A stretch of 64,000 nt of DNA from Pseudodesulfovibrio sp. 5S69 (lineage in GTDB: Bacteria; Desulfobacterota; Desulfovibrionia; Desulfovibrionales; Desulfovibrionaceae), in assembly GCF_037094465.1 (NCBI RefSeq), contig NZ_CP146609.1:3591501-3655500 (forward strand), read 5' to 3'. The notes beneath the pieces were generated by a model. That model was not told the origin of the DNA. It made no database searches and saw nothing but the letters and a program-made list of their open reading frames with translations. Within the stretch, counting starts at the first letter, position 1. Each line of letters begins with the position of its first letter. Positions 48,765-58,137 of this stretch are shown one piece after another. The translations under genes and the position numbers were made by a program.

Positions 48765-49388
48765 CTACTCCGGGGACTTGGGAGAAGGTGTGGTGTGTTG
48801 GGGGGAGGGGAAAGCGGGGCCGATGTGCTCCGGACCGCCCTGGGCCAGCTCGCGCCGAACCTCTTCGAGGTCGATGATGCGCGGAGCCACCAGGGTGAAA
48901 CCCGAGGCGTCGCACCAGTCGTGGCTGGTGGCGAACTCGTTGCCGTAGCGGATTTCGTCCAGGATGTAGTAGCCCTCTTCGCCCATGATACGGTCCCACT
49001 GGTGGACCATGAACTCGAACTGGGAGGGGTCGTACTCGGAGACATCGCTCCACTTCCAGGAAAACTTGCAAATTTCATTGTCGAAACCGAGCACACAGAG
49101 GTACTTGGCCCGGCTGTCGAGGTACATGCGGCGGCGTATCTTCAGCGGATTGGAGATGATGCGGTCGTAGTCGAACTCCACCGGGTGGCCGTCCACCATG
49201 ACCTGGATGTTGCACATGTCGTCGATGCGCATGCCCCAGGTGGCGGTCTTGCCCTTGCGCCACCATTCCAGGGCTCTCATGGAATAGACCTCGGATCCGT
49301 ACTTCTCGATGGTGCGGGCCGTCTTCTCGGAAACCGGATGCAGTGCAAGGTCGCATGAATGACCGTGTGCGCTAAATACTATTTCCAT
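48765..49388 (-). CDS. Uncharacterised soluble protein
   Basis: 207 residues, not recognised. It starts MEIVFSAHGHSCDLALHPVS. It is rich in aromatic residues (ALEWWRKGKTATWGMRID, SWKWSDVSEYD, YYILDEIRYGNEF), contains a few Cys and His that could bind metal, and ends in a Pro/Ser-rich tail. No signal peptide or membrane span is seen. I use the ATG at 49388 with AGGAG 8 bases upstream rather than the GTG at 49397, which abuts that site. A possible sigma-54 promoter lies 46 bases upstream. It is a single gene with its own terminator. Confidence 0.75.
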   Translation of the reverse strand: MEIVFSAHGHSCDLALHPVSEKTARTIEKYGSEVYSMRALEWWRKGKTATWGMRIDDMCNIQVMVDGHPVEFDYDRIISNPLKIRRRMYLDSRAKYLCVLGFDNEICKFSWKWSDVSEYDPSQFEFMVHQWDRIMGEEGYYILDEIRYGNEFATSHDWCDASGFTLVAPRIIDLEEVRRELAQGGPEHIGPAFPSPQHTTPSPKSPE

Positions 49389-49433
49389 TATCCTCACTCC
49401 TTGTTGGGTGGTCGCGTTTCTTGCCTCTCAACT

Positions 49434-49450
49434 TTGCATAGGGCATGCCG
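49434..49450 (-). promoter_or_regulatory. Possible sigma-54 promoter
   Basis: The minus strand reads CGGCATGCCCTATGCA with GG-N10-GC spacing. The -24 and -12 cores deviate by a base each from TGGCAC/TTGCA. It would start transcription near 49424, upstream of the gene at 48765-49388. Confidence 0.5.
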
Positions 49451-49631
49451 CCTGAGCCCTGATCAAAATATTTTTTTCACTTGATTGATTTAATTGACTA
49501 ATTATTGTTGCAAGATTCGACAAATCCCCCATTTTGCCAGATCTTGGTCGCGCTGGCGCGATATTGCAAGGCCGTTGCCGCGGGTCTTGCGCGTTCGGGG
49601 CGGGATTTTGCGGGATGGATCGGAGGCGGCC

Positions 49632-50903
49632 TCAGCCCGCGAACAGGGGGGCGAGCATGCCGCCGGCCAGCCAGGCGAAGGCGGCCATGGCGAACCAGAA
49701 GAGGAAGCGGTCGCCCAGGGCGGGCGAACCGTGGTCCATGCCGCCGTGTTCGTGGGACATCCCCGCATGGTCGGAACCGTGGTCCATGTGCCCGGCCATG
49801 GCGGCACGGTCGGCCCTCCGCTTCCACAGCCAGAACGCCGCGGACATGACGGCGAAGGCCGCGTCAAGGAACATGGTGTAGTCCACGGCGAAGAATTCGC
49901 GGTCGGCCATGATCTTTCCCGACGCGCTCTTGGGCAGCATGTCGAAGGCGGCGAAGCCGTAGTGCAGGACCACGGACGTGGCCACCAGGGCCAGGAGCAG
50001 GACGCCGACAAGGTAGAGGGCCATCTTCCAGCCGTAGTAGCCCGCCTGGATGCGCACCACCGGGAAGACCACCAGATCGCTGAACAGGAAGGCCATGACC
50101 CCGGCGAAGCTGACTCCGTTGGTGAAGAGCACGGCGGCCAGGGGCACGTTGCCCATGGAACCGATAAAAGTGAAGAAGGCGGCTATGGGCCCGATGACGG
50201 CCTGGGCCAGGACCTGCCAGAAGGCCGGATGGGCCGCTCCGGAGTCGATGAACAGGGTCTGGAAAAAGCCGCGCGGCACGAAGGTCGCGATGATGCCCGC
50301 CACGGTGAAGCCGATGGCCACGTCCTTCCAGACCATGTCCCACTCCATGCCGTAACGCCGGGCCACCCGGAGCCATCCCTCGGGCGAACGGATCATGGCC
50401 CGCCAGTCCGGATTCTCGTCCCCGTCGTCATCCCCGGCCCTGACGCGGGCGTGCTCCCTGGCCTTCTCCTCCAACCCGTCCGGCAGGGTCAGGACGACCA
50501 CGATCCACATGAAGGCGATGAGCAGGATGCCGCCGAGGTATTCGCCGACCACGAACTGCCAGGAGAGAAACAGGGCGATGATGATCCCCAACTCCACCAC
50601 CAGGTTGGTGGAGGAGAGCATGAAGGCCAGGGCAGGCACCAGTCCGGCCCCCTTGGCAAACAGCGAACGGGTGGTGGACAGGGCCGCAAAGCTGCACGAA
50701 CTGGACAGGAAGCCGAAAAAGGTGCTGAACGCGACGCTCCCGGCCGTGGCCGTGCCCATGCCCCGCTTCATGCGGCTGCGGGTGACGAAGACCTGGATCA
50801 TGCTGCTGACCAGATAGCCCAGCCCGAAGGCCCAGAAGGCCGTCCAGAACAGGCCGAGCGAGGTTATTGCCGCTTCGTTCCATAGAGTTAAAAACGTCTT
50901 CAT
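49632..50903 (-). CDS. Permease of the COG0701/DUF318 family (ArsP/SO_0444-like)
   Basis: 423 residues with about ten membrane segments in two halves. Each half carries the family signature: FSTFFGFLSSSCSFAALSTT in the first and FTFIGSMGNVPLAAVLFTNG in the second. A His/Met/Asp-rich loop near residues 365-395 (MAGHMDHGSDHAGMSHEHGG, MDHGS) suggests metal binding, and the SO_0444 subgroup is linked to Cu/Zn efflux while ArsP exports organoarsenicals. A cytosolic acidic loop (RVRAGDDDGDENPDW) links the halves. GGAGAGGC precedes the ATG. It is not adjacent to the arsenic operon, so a metal role is favoured; substrate unproven. Confidence 0.85.
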   Translation of the reverse strand: MKTFLTLWNEAAITSLGLFWTAFWAFGLGYLVSSMIQVFVTRSRMKRGMGTATAGSVAFSTFFGFLSSSCSFAALSTTRSLFAKGAGLVPALAFMLSSTNLVVELGIIIALFLSWQFVVGEYLGGILLIAFMWIVVVLTLPDGLEEKAREHARVRAGDDDGDENPDWRAMIRSPEGWLRVARRYGMEWDMVWKDVAIGFTVAGIIATFVPRGFFQTLFIDSGAAHPAFWQVLAQAVIGPIAAFFTFIGSMGNVPLAAVLFTNGVSFAGVMAFLFSDLVVFPVVRIQAGYYGWKMALYLVGVLLLALVATSVVLHYGFAAFDMLPKSASGKIMADREFFAVDYTMFLDAAFAVMSAAFWLWKRRADRAAMAGHMDHGSDHAGMSHEHGGMDHGSPALGDRFLFWFAMAAFAWLAGGMLAPLFAG

Positions 50904-51068
50904 GCCTCTCCTTGTCTCGATAATTGCGGATCATACAACGTATAATCATAGCACACGAACACGCCCGTCGCAAACCGGGGCTTGAAGAAATGCATCCGCG
51001 CATCGGTGCGGCGGGGCGGGCGTGAGACGGAAAGTTCGCTTGTAAGGAAGCGGAAGCGTTGCTAGCCT

Positions 51069-51782
51069 ATGGGCATGAACAGTAAAGAACTCAAGGGATT
51101 CGCAGTGGACGCGGGCGCGACCGTGGCCCGCATCGCCGACCTCGACCGGCTCCGGGGCATCGAGACCATGCCGCCCGATCTCCTGGACGGATTCCGCTAC
51201 GCAGTGTCCCTGGCCGTGGCCCTGAGCGGGTCGATCATGGAGACCATCACGGACCGGCCCACGCCGATCTACGCCTCGCACTATTTACGGGTGAACGCTC
51301 TGCTGGACGAGACGGCGCTCAAGGTCACCCGGTACATCGAGGAGCGCGGGGCCAGGGCCATGCCCCTGCCCGCCAGCCAGACCCTCGACGAGGAGCGCAA
51401 CGTCTCCTACCTGTCGCACAAGGCCGTGGCCGTGGCCGCCGGGATCGGCTGGCAGGGCAAGAGTCTGCTCACGGTCAGCCCGGACTACGGCCCGCGCATC
51501 CGGCTGGTCACCGTGCTGACCGATGCGGACCTGGTTTCGGACGAGCCCCTCAAAAACCGTTGCGGCGGGTGCACCAAATGCACGGACGCCTGCCCGGCCG
51601 GGGCCATCAAGAACGTGAACACCGACTCGCACTACGCCTCCAGGGACGAGGCCCTGCACTTCGAGCGCTGCGTCCGCCACGTGCGCGAGGTCTGCGCCAG
51701 GATGGAGAACATCGGCGCGTCCATCTGCGGCGTGTGCATCAAGGTCTGCCCCTGGGGCGCAAAGAAGCGCGAGGCGGCCTGA
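51069..51782 (+). CDS. QueG-like double 4Fe-4S ferredoxin protein
   Basis: 237 residues. The N-terminal part matches the catalytic-domain fold of epoxyqueuosine reductase relatives (DAGATVARIADLDRL, ASHYLRVNALLDE, AAGIGWQGKSLLTVSP). The C-terminal part has two 4Fe-4S motifs, CGGCTKCTDACPAGAI and CGVCIKVCPWG. It is shorter than true QueG (about 350-380 residues), lacking the HEAT-like C-terminus, so it is likelier a reductase-family homologue of unknown substrate than the queuosine enzyme. The ATG at 51075 is an alternative start; neither has a strong ribosome site. Confidence 0.82.
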   Translation: MGMNSKELKGFAVDAGATVARIADLDRLRGIETMPPDLLDGFRYAVSLAVALSGSIMETITDRPTPIYASHYLRVNALLDETALKVTRYIEERGARAMPLPASQTLDEERNVSYLSHKAVAVAAGIGWQGKSLLTVSPDYGPRIRLVTVLTDADLVSDEPLKNRCGGCTKCTDACPAGAIKNVNTDSHYASRDEALHFERCVRHVREVCARMENIGASICGVCIKVCPWGAKKREAA

Positions 51783-51815
51783 CGGCGGTTATGCCGGCCG
51801 GGAAAAGCCGCCCGA

Positions 51816-52127
51816 TCAGTGACTGCCGCCCAGCAGGGCGACGCAGAGCTGGTCGACGCAGGAAGTGTCCTTCTTCCCGCAGGTGATGCCCTTGAGTTTG
51901 TCCACCACGTCCTCGACCTTCATGCCTTCCACCAGGGCGGCGATGGCCTTGAGGTTGCCGTCGCACCCGCCGGTGAAGTCAAGGCGCGTCAGCCGGCCAT
52001 TCTCGACCTTGTAGCGGATCATCTTGGAACAGACGTTCTCGGGTTTGAAGATTTCGAGGTCCTCGTCGGCCGGAGCGGCCAGGTCGAGAGGGGCAAGGGG
52101 AGTGAGTTCGGAGAGATTGGATTTCAT
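51816..52127 (-). CDS. TSCPD-domain protein
   Basis: About 103 residues. The C-terminal half carries the TSCPD family pattern: FTGGCDGNLKAIAALVEGM, VDKLKGITCGKKDTSCVDQL. Such domains occur alone or at the end of class II ribonucleotide reductases; the stand-alone form has no assigned function and its spaced cysteines suggest metal or cluster binding. It converges with the QueG-like gene, 33 bases away. The ATG at 52127 has a weak ribosome site. Confidence 0.85.
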   Translation of the reverse strand: MKSNLSELTPLAPLDLAAPADEDLEIFKPENVCSKMIRYKVENGRLTRLDFTGGCDGNLKAIAALVEGMKVEDVVDKLKGITCGKKDTSCVDQLCVALLGGSH

Positions 52128-52796
52128 GTCTTGGACGATGTGGGGTTGAGGTTGGCGAAACGGCCCGTAAAAATCGCGGGCAATGAAAAAACCGCTTCCC
52201 GCCCGTGGCGGTCCGCGGTCCCGGCCGGTGCAACAGGGGACCAGCGCGCTTCCGTGTTCGCGTGGAGAACGGCAATATACCCCCCGGTGGCATCTTCCGC
52301 AAGGACAAACCGACACCCCCGCCCGCCGGAATCCATCCCGGCTCGATTGTGTGGCACATAATTGTCAACCTGAATATCATTTCGATAACACGTCCCATTC
52401 CGATTCAACGCCAACCAGAAACATTGCCATATCAACAAGTTGAAACCGCACCTCAGCCAGGCGCGCGCTCGCCCGTTCTCAAAATGATACAACCGGAGCC
52501 CCCGGATGGGGGAGTCGTGGGCAGGTCCGGCAAGGATTGCGGCATGAACGTGGCTCCCCTCCGACACAGCCCATGAACCCTGCCTGAAAACCGGCCGCGA
52601 GCCAGTCAGGCCAATGGTTGCCGTTTTTTGCAATAACGGGAAAAGCAGAGGACAACACCCATACAAAAGCTACTTGTTTTTACATTTTTAACAATTCAAT
52701 CCATATTCGCCGCCGAGGTGGTACGCATATTGCTCAAGTCATTCCATCAACAACGTGCGCCTGCCAATCGCAGCAGTACCACACCAAGGAGGACAT
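52128..52796. other. Gene-free stretch before the Pot-type operon
   Basis: No reading frame here shows family features or a good ribosome site. The stretch becomes AT-rich from about 52610 towards the operon. It contains the sigma-54 candidate at 52719-52734. Nothing else could be assigned. Confidence 0.5.
52719..52734 (+). promoter_or_regulatory. Sigma-54 promoter candidate of the Pot-type operon
   Basis: TGGTACGCATATTGCT has GG-N10-GC spacing and a consensus TTGCT -12; the -24 element is TGGTAC instead of TGGCAC. The start would be near 52745, 52 bases before the binding-protein gene. Confidence 0.6.
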
Positions 52797-53870
52797 ATGC
52801 GCAGAAGGGAGTTCCTGAAATATTCGGCCATGGGCGCCGTGGGCACCATGCTCGGCACCGTTCCGGGCTTGTCCTGGGCCGCGGACAGGGCCGTGCACTG
52901 GCTTACCTGGGAGAACCTGGCCTACGACAAGTACGTGGCCGACTTCGTCAAATCCACCGGTATTTCCATCGACAAGGGGTTCATCGGCTCCGATGACGAG
53001 CAGTTCGCCAAGATCCGGGCGGGCGGCGGGGCCGACTGGGACCTGATTACCCCGGGCCTGGACAAGGTCGAGCTTTACGTGGCCGCCGACCTGCTCCAGC
53101 CGCTCGACCTTTCCAAGATTCCCAACGCGGCCAAACGCTACGCCCCGTTCATGAACACCCCGCTGGGCAAGAAGGACGGCAAGACCTACGGCATCCCGTT
53201 CTACTGGGGCATCAACCCCATCGTCTACCGCGCCGACCTGATGGACAAGGAACCCGACTGGTCCACCCTGTTCGAGGGTGAGAAGTACAAGGGCCGCCTG
53301 GCCATGCGCGACTACGCCCTGGAGGCCATCGCCATCGCCGCCATGTACGTCGGCATCCCGCGCGAGCGCATCTTCAAGATGGACGACAAGGAACTGGCCG
53401 AGTGCAAGAAGGCCTGCATCGCCCAGAAGAAGCTGCTGCGCACCTACTGGAACTCCATCGCCGACCTGACCAACCTGTTCGCCACCGGCGAGGTGGTCTG
53501 CGCCTTCTCCTGGGTCCCGCCCTACTACGACCTGCGCGCCAAGGGCATCGACATGGGCATGGCCAAGCCCAAGGAAGGGGTCATCGGCTGGTGCGACACC
53601 TGCGCCATCCCCAAGGACGCCTCTCCGGAAGGGGCCGCCGCCGCACACGAACTGATCAATTACGTGCTCGGCCCGGACTACGGCTACAAGCTCGCCCTGG
53701 ACGGCCCGTACGCCATCTCCACCTCCACGGCCCGCGCCAAGCTGACCCCGGAGGAGCAGGACCGCATCTTCATCAAGGACCTCAGCGTCATGGACAGCTT
53801 CGTCTGGAAGGAAAACCCGGCCGACTACGGCAAGTGGGTGCGCATCTGGAACGAAGTGAAGGCCAGCTAG
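52797..53870 (+). CDS. Periplasmic binding protein of a spermidine/putrescine-type ABC transporter (Tat-type leader)
   Basis: 357 residues of the PotD/PotF family: AVHWLTWENLAYDKYVADFV, GGGADWDLITPGLDKVELYV, YGIPFYWGINPIVYRADLMD and VCAFSWVPPYYDLRAKG. The leader MRRREFLKYSAMGAVGTML has the twin-arginine pattern RRxFLK, unusual for this family and implying export in a folded state. AAGGAGG lies 7 bases before the ATG. The cognate ATPase and permeases follow directly. Because a dihydropyrimidinase ends the operon, the ligand may be a pyrimidine or hydantoin derivative rather than a polyamine (inferred). Confidence 0.88.
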   Translation: MRRREFLKYSAMGAVGTMLGTVPGLSWAADRAVHWLTWENLAYDKYVADFVKSTGISIDKGFIGSDDEQFAKIRAGGGADWDLITPGLDKVELYVAADLLQPLDLSKIPNAAKRYAPFMNTPLGKKDGKTYGIPFYWGINPIVYRADLMDKEPDWSTLFEGEKYKGRLAMRDYALEAIAIAAMYVGIPRERIFKMDDKELAECKKACIAQKKLLRTYWNSIADLTNLFATGEVVCAFSWVPPYYDLRAKGIDMGMAKPKEGVIGWCDTCAIPKDASPEGAAAAHELINYVLGPDYGYKLALDGPYAISTSTARAKLTPEEQDRIFIKDLSVMDSFVWKENPADYGKWVRIWNEVKAS

Positions 53871-53873
53871 TCC

Positions 53874-54998
53874 ATGAACCGCCATTGCACAACGACCCCG
53901 GCCTCCAGCGTCCTGCTGGAGGCCCGGGGCCTGACCAAGGACTACGGGTCGTTCCGCGCCGTGCACGGGGTGGACTTCGACATTCCGGACGACTGCTTCG
54001 TGACCATTCTGGGCCCGTCCGGCTGCGGCAAGACCACCATCCTGCGCATGATCGGCGGGTTCGAGTCCGTGACCGACGGCTCGCTCACCCTCCAGGGCAC
54101 CCCGCTCATGGGCGTCATGCCCTACGAGCGCCCCATCAACACGGTCTTCCAGAACTATGCCCTGTTCCCGCACCTGCGCGTGGCCGACAACGTGGCCTTC
54201 GGCCTGAACCTGCGCAAGCTGCCCAAGATCGAGGTCAAACGCCGCGTGGACAAGGCGCTCGAAACCGTCAAGATGGAGTCCATGGCCGCGCGCTACCCGT
54301 CCCAGCTCTCGGGCGGGCAGCAGCAGCGCGTGGCCCTGGCCCGCGCCTTCGTCAACGAGCCCAAGCTGCTCCTGCTCGACGAACCGCTCGGTGCGCTGGA
54401 CCTCAAGATGCGCCGCCACATGCAGGTGGAGCTCAAGGACCTCCAGCAGCGGCTGGCCATGAGTTTCCTTTACGTCACCCACGATCAGGAGGAGGCCTTT
54501 GCCCTGTCCGACATCATCATCGTCATGAACGGCGGACGCATCGAACAGGCGGCCTGTCCCGAAGAAATTTACCATGCCCCGGTCAATGCCTACGTGGCCG
54601 ACTTCATCGGCGGCGCGAACCTCGTCCCCGGCACGGTCGTCTCGGTCGACAAAGCGTCCGGCAAGGCGGCCATCGAGACCCCGCTCGGAACCATCGAGGC
54701 CCCGAGCAGCCCCAAGGTCGCCGTGAATGAACCCGCCTGCCTGTGCGTCCGGGCCGAGGACACCCAACCCGTGGGCGCGCCCGAGGCGCAATCCATGACC
54801 TTCAGAGCCACGGTCACCCACGTGGTCTTCCAGGGCAGCGTCAAGATGGTCGAGGTGGAGGTGGCCGGGCAGCGCATCGTGGCCCGGTTGTCCCACGACG
54901 TTCCGGCCGAGCCCGGCGATTCCCTGGACCTGGCCGTGCCGGGCCACCGGCTGCGCGTGGTCCACGGCGCCCCCCCCGAGGGAGGCGGCGCGCTATGA
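53874..54998 (+). CDS. potA: Spermidine/putrescine-type ABC transporter ATP-binding protein
   Basis: 374 residues. Walker A is [16 protein letters not shown], the Q-loop [13 protein letters not shown], the signature [20 protein letters not shown], Walker [13 protein letters not shown] and the switch [12 protein letters not shown]. The C-terminal TOBE domain (about 280-370) includes [14 protein letters not shown]. This is the PotA/FbpC group. It starts 3 bases after the binding-protein gene and overlaps the next permease gene by ATGA. Confidence 0.92.
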   Translation: MNRHCTTTPASSVLLEARGLTKDYGSFRAVHGVDFDIPDDCFVTILGPSGCGKTTILRMIGGFESVTDGSLTLQGTPLMGVMPYERPINTVFQNYALFPHLRVADNVAFGLNLRKLPKIEVKRRVDKALETVKMESMAARYPSQLSGGQQQRVALARAFVNEPKLLLLDEPLGALDLKMRRHMQVELKDLQQRLAMSFLYVTHDQEEAFALSDIIIVMNGGRIEQAACPEEIYHAPVNAYVADFIGGANLVPGTVVSVDKASGKAAIETPLGTIEAPSSPKVAVNEPACLCVRAEDTQPVGAPEAQSMTFRATVTHVVFQGSVKMVEVEVAGQRIVARLSHDVPAEPGDSLDLAVPGHRLRVVHGAPPEGGGAL

Positions 54999-55882
54999 GC
55001 TCAAAGCGCATCGACCGCGTCCGGCAACTGACCCTGCTGGCCCTGACCGGGCCCAACGTCCTGTTCCTGGCCGTCTTCTGCGTGGCCCCCCTGGCCGTGC
55101 TGTTCAGCTACAGTTTTTTCCAGGTGGACTTCGTGGCCATCCTGCGCGAGCCCACCCTGGCCAACTACGCCCGGGTCCTCGAAAGCGCGACCTACCGCGG
55201 CCTGGTGATCAAGGCGCTGATGTACGGCATCGGCATCGCGGCCATCTGCTCGGTCATCGCCTACCCGCTGGCCTTCTTCATCGCGAAAAGGGTCAAGGTC
55301 TACAAGGCTCCGCTGCTCACCCTGCTGCTCATCCCGCTGTACACCGGCGACCTGATCCGCATCTTCGCCTGGCGGGTGGTCCTCGGGGCCGAGGGCGTGC
55401 TCAACTCCCTGCTCATGTGGCTGGGGATCATCAAGGAGCCCATCTGGGTGCTCCTCTTCTCGCCCTTTTCCACGGTGGTGGTCCTGACCTACAACTACCT
55501 GCCGTTCATGGTCCTGCCCTTGTGGGCGGCCATCGAGGCCATGGACGATTCCTATCTCGAAGCCGCCATGGACCTGGGCTGCCGCCACGCGGCCACCTTC
55601 TTCAAGGTGGTCCTGCCCCTGACCGGGGCCGGCCTCATCGCCGGATTCATGATGGTCTTCGTCCTGGTGGTCGGCGACTACTTGACCCCGCAGCTCATCG
55701 GCGGCTCCTCGGGCGTGACCGTGACCAGCGCCATCCACGACATGTTCGGCGCGGCCTTCGACTGGCCCACGGGCTCGGCGCTGGCCTGGGTCCTCCTGAC
55801 CGCCATGGCCGCGTTCATCACCGCCGCCGTGTATCTCTTCTACAAGTCCCCCTGGGGACGCGGCATCAGGGGGGCGAAATAA
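54995..55882 (+). CDS. potB: Spermidine/putrescine-type ABC transporter permease (PotB-like)
   Basis: 295 residues with six membrane segments, starting TLLALTGPNVLFLAVFCVAP. The EAA loop is DSYLEAAMDLGCRHAATFFKVVLPLTGAG, and FVLVVGDYLTPQLIGGS is characteristic of PotB. Its start codon overlaps the potA stop (ATGA) and its stop overlaps the potC start (TAATG), so translation is coupled throughout. Confidence 0.92.
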   Translation: MSSKRIDRVRQLTLLALTGPNVLFLAVFCVAPLAVLFSYSFFQVDFVAILREPTLANYARVLESATYRGLVIKALMYGIGIAAICSVIAYPLAFFIAKRVKVYKAPLLTLLLIPLYTGDLIRIFAWRVVLGAEGVLNSLLMWLGIIKEPIWVLLFSPFSTVVVLTYNYLPFMVLPLWAAIEAMDDSYLEAAMDLGCRHAATFFKVVLPLTGAGLIAGFMMVFVLVVGDYLTPQLIGGSSGVTVTSAIHDMFGAAFDWPTGSALAWVLLTAMAAFITAAVYLFYKSPWGRGIRGAK

Positions 55883-56664
55883 TGCGCCTCTCCGGATGGG
55901 CCGCCCTGCGCGGCTACACCTTCGTGGTCTACGGCTTCGTCTACCTGCCGATCATGCTCATGGGCCTGTTCTCCCTGAACGCCTCGGACATGATCGCCTT
56001 CCCCCTGACCGGGTTCACCTTCGACTGGTACACCCAGATCCTGCACGACGGCCGCATCTTCAAGGGGCTGCTGACCACCATGGCCGTGGCCTTCCCGGTG
56101 ACCATCATCACCACCGTGCTCGGCTCCATGGCCGCCCTGGTCCTGACGCGCCACAAGTTCAAGGGCAAGACCGCCTTCCTGGCCCTGCTCGTGCTGCCCT
56201 TCTTCGTGCCCAAGCTCATCTTCGCCATCGCCCAGGTGACCTTTCTCAACGACGTGGGCATTCCCAAGGGCCTCTACACCGTGTGGATCTCCCAATCCAT
56301 GATCATCCTGCCGTTCGTCACCGTGATCATCGCCTCGGTCCTGTTCCGCGTGGACAAGCGGCTGGAGGAGGCCGCCGGAGACCTCGGGGCCACGCCCTGG
56401 CAGACCTTCCGACGGGTGACCCTGCCGCTGATGAAAAACGGCATCCTGGCCGGATCGTTCATCTCGTTCGTCCTGTCCAACGCCGAGTATACGGTCTCCT
56501 ACTTCACCAGCGGCCGGGCCCAGCCCCTGTCCGTGCTGGTGGCCTCGGACTTCCGGTTCCACCTCTCCCCGAGCCTGAACGCCCTGGCCATGCTCATCGT
56601 CCTGTTCAACATCCTGGTCATCGTGATCAGCGAATGGTTCCGGCGGCGCTCCGTACAGGCCTGA
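55882..56664 (+). CDS. potC: Spermidine/putrescine-type ABC transporter permease (PotC-like)
   Basis: 260 residues, six membrane segments. EEAAGDLGATPWQTFRRVTLPLMKNG is the ABC coupling motif. FISFVLSNAEYTVSYFTSGR matches PotC, where this region normally reads SLDDFVISYF. It forms the heteromeric channel with the preceding permease. The dihydropyrimidinase gene starts 20 bases downstream. Confidence 0.92.
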   Translation: MRLSGWAALRGYTFVVYGFVYLPIMLMGLFSLNASDMIAFPLTGFTFDWYTQILHDGRIFKGLLTTMAVAFPVTIITTVLGSMAALVLTRHKFKGKTAFLALLVLPFFVPKLIFAIAQVTFLNDVGIPKGLYTVWISQSMIILPFVTVIIASVLFRVDKRLEEAAGDLGATPWQTFRRVTLPLMKNGILAGSFISFVLSNAEYTVSYFTSGRAQPLSVLVASDFRFHLSPSLNALAMLIVLFNILVIVISEWFRRRSVQA

Positions 56665-56684
56665 CCGAAACACGAGGCAACATA

Positions 56685-58085
56685 ATGAAACTGCTCATCA
56701 AAAACGGTCTGGTCGTGAACGCGGACCGCTCGGAATACGCGGACGTGCTCATCGAGGACACCGTGATCAGGGAAGTGGCCCCCAACCTCGGCGCGGGGCC
56801 GGACTACCGCACTCTCGGCGCAAAGGGCCTCATGGTCATCCCCGGCGGCATCGACCCGCACACCCACCTGGAGATGCCCACCCCGGTCACCCGCACCGCC
56901 GACGGCTTCGACAACGGCGGCCGCGCCGCCCTGTCCGGCGGAACCACCATGGTCATCGACTTCATCAACCCCAAGTACGGCCAGTCCTACCTGGAGGCCT
57001 GCGACATCTGCATGGAGCGCGCGGCCAAGGCCACCTGCCACTACTCCTACCACGCCACCGTGACCTGGTTCGACGAGCAGGCCGCCAAAGAGCTGCGCGT
57101 CCTGGCCGAGGAACGCGGCGTCAACTCCTTCAAGCACTTCACCACCTACAAGGGCTCGCTCATGCTCGAGCCCGAGCAGATGCTCGCCAGCTTCGCCCTG
57201 GCCCGCGAACTGGGCGCGCTCTGCACCGTGCACGCCGAAAACGACGAGATCATCACCTACATGCAGCGCAAGCTCCTGGACAAGGGCATCACCCAGCCCC
57301 GGGGACACGTCCTGTCCCGCCCGCCTATCGCCGAGGGCGAGGCCACCTACCACGCCATCGCGCTCGCCAAGATCGCGGGCGCGCCCATCTACATCGTGCA
57401 CATGAGCTGCGAGGACGCCCTGCACGCGGTCATCCGCGCCCAGGCCACGGGACAGGAGGTCTACGCCGAGTCCCTGTGCGGCCACCTGCTCCTGGACGAG
57501 TCCGTGTACTTCAACGATGACCCGGAAATCGCCGCCCGCTACGTCATGAGCCCGCCCTTCCGCTCCGCCGAGCACCGCGAGGCCCTGTGGCAGGGGCTCG
57601 CCGACGGCCACATCCGGGTCATCGGCAGCGACAACTGCACCTTCACCCAGGCCCAGCGCAACCTCGGCCTGGACGACTTCACCAAGATCCCGAACGGCGC
57701 GCCCGGCCTGGAAGACCGCATGCGCATCGTCTTCAGCGAAGGCGTGGCCAAGGGCCGCATCACCCCGGAACAGTTCGTGGCCGTGACCTCCACCAATGCC
57801 GCGAAAATCTACAACATCCACCCGCGCAAGGGCGTTATCGCGCCCGGCGCCGACGCCGACTTGGTCCTCTGGGACCCGAAAAAGCAACACACCGTGTCGG
57901 CCAAGACCCACCGCCACGCCATCGACTACAGCATATTCGAAGGCATGACCTTCACCGGCTCGCCCGTCATGACCATCCTGTCCGGCGACGTCGTCTTCGA
58001 AAACGATCGGGTCACCGCCCAACCCGGCCAAGGCCAATTCATCCCCCGCCCCCCGCGCCAACGCATCCCGCCCTGCCACAGCTAG
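56685..58085 (+). CDS. Dihydropyrimidinase/hydantoinase
   Basis: 466 residues of the cyclic amidohydrolase superfamily. The binuclear metal site is visible: PGGIDPHTHLEMP (two His), the carboxylated Lys in SFKHFTTYKG, TVHAEND and IYIVHMSCEDA (His), and GSDNCTF (Asp). It hydrolyses dihydropyrimidines or 5-substituted hydantoins to N-carbamoyl amino acids. Being last in the Pot-type transport operon suggests the ABC system imports its substrate or a precursor. No beta-ureidopropionase or dihydropyrimidine dehydrogenase gene is in the window. The C-terminus (IPRPPRQRIPPCHS) is normal for the family. Confidence 0.9.
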   Translation: MKLLIKNGLVVNADRSEYADVLIEDTVIREVAPNLGAGPDYRTLGAKGLMVIPGGIDPHTHLEMPTPVTRTADGFDNGGRAALSGGTTMVIDFINPKYGQSYLEACDICMERAAKATCHYSYHATVTWFDEQAAKELRVLAEERGVNSFKHFTTYKGSLMLEPEQMLASFALARELGALCTVHAENDEIITYMQRKLLDKGITQPRGHVLSRPPIAEGEATYHAIALAKIAGAPIYIVHMSCEDALHAVIRAQATGQEVYAESLCGHLLLDESVYFNDDPEIAARYVMSPPFRSAEHREALWQGLADGHIRVIGSDNCTFTQAQRNLGLDDFTKIPNGAPGLEDRMRIVFSEGVAKGRITPEQFVAVTSTNAAKIYNIHPRKGVIAPGADADLVLWDPKKQHTVSAKTHRHAIDYSIFEGMTFTGSPVMTILSGDVVFENDRVTAQPGQGQFIPRPPRQRIPPCHS

Positions 58086-58094
58086 GCGGCGACG

Positions 58095-58137
58095 AAAAAA
58101 GGCCGGGTGCGCTGACGCGCACCCGGCCTTTTTTTTG
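58095..58137 (+). terminator. Terminator of the Pot/dihydropyrimidinase operon
   Basis: GGCCGGGTGCGC-TGAC-GCGCACCCGGCC is a 12-bp stem preceded by As and followed by eight Ts, 15 bases after the stop. Confidence 0.95.

Noticed and set aside
51069..51782. Naming the QueG-like protein queG
   Set aside because: It is well over 100 residues shorter than genuine epoxyqueuosine reductase and lacks the C-terminal repeat region, so the symbol would overstate the evidence.
52124..52666. 180-codon minus-strand frame in the gap before the Pot-type operon
   Set aside because: No good ribosome site, low-complexity content, no recognisable motif, and it overlaps the start of the TSCPD gene.
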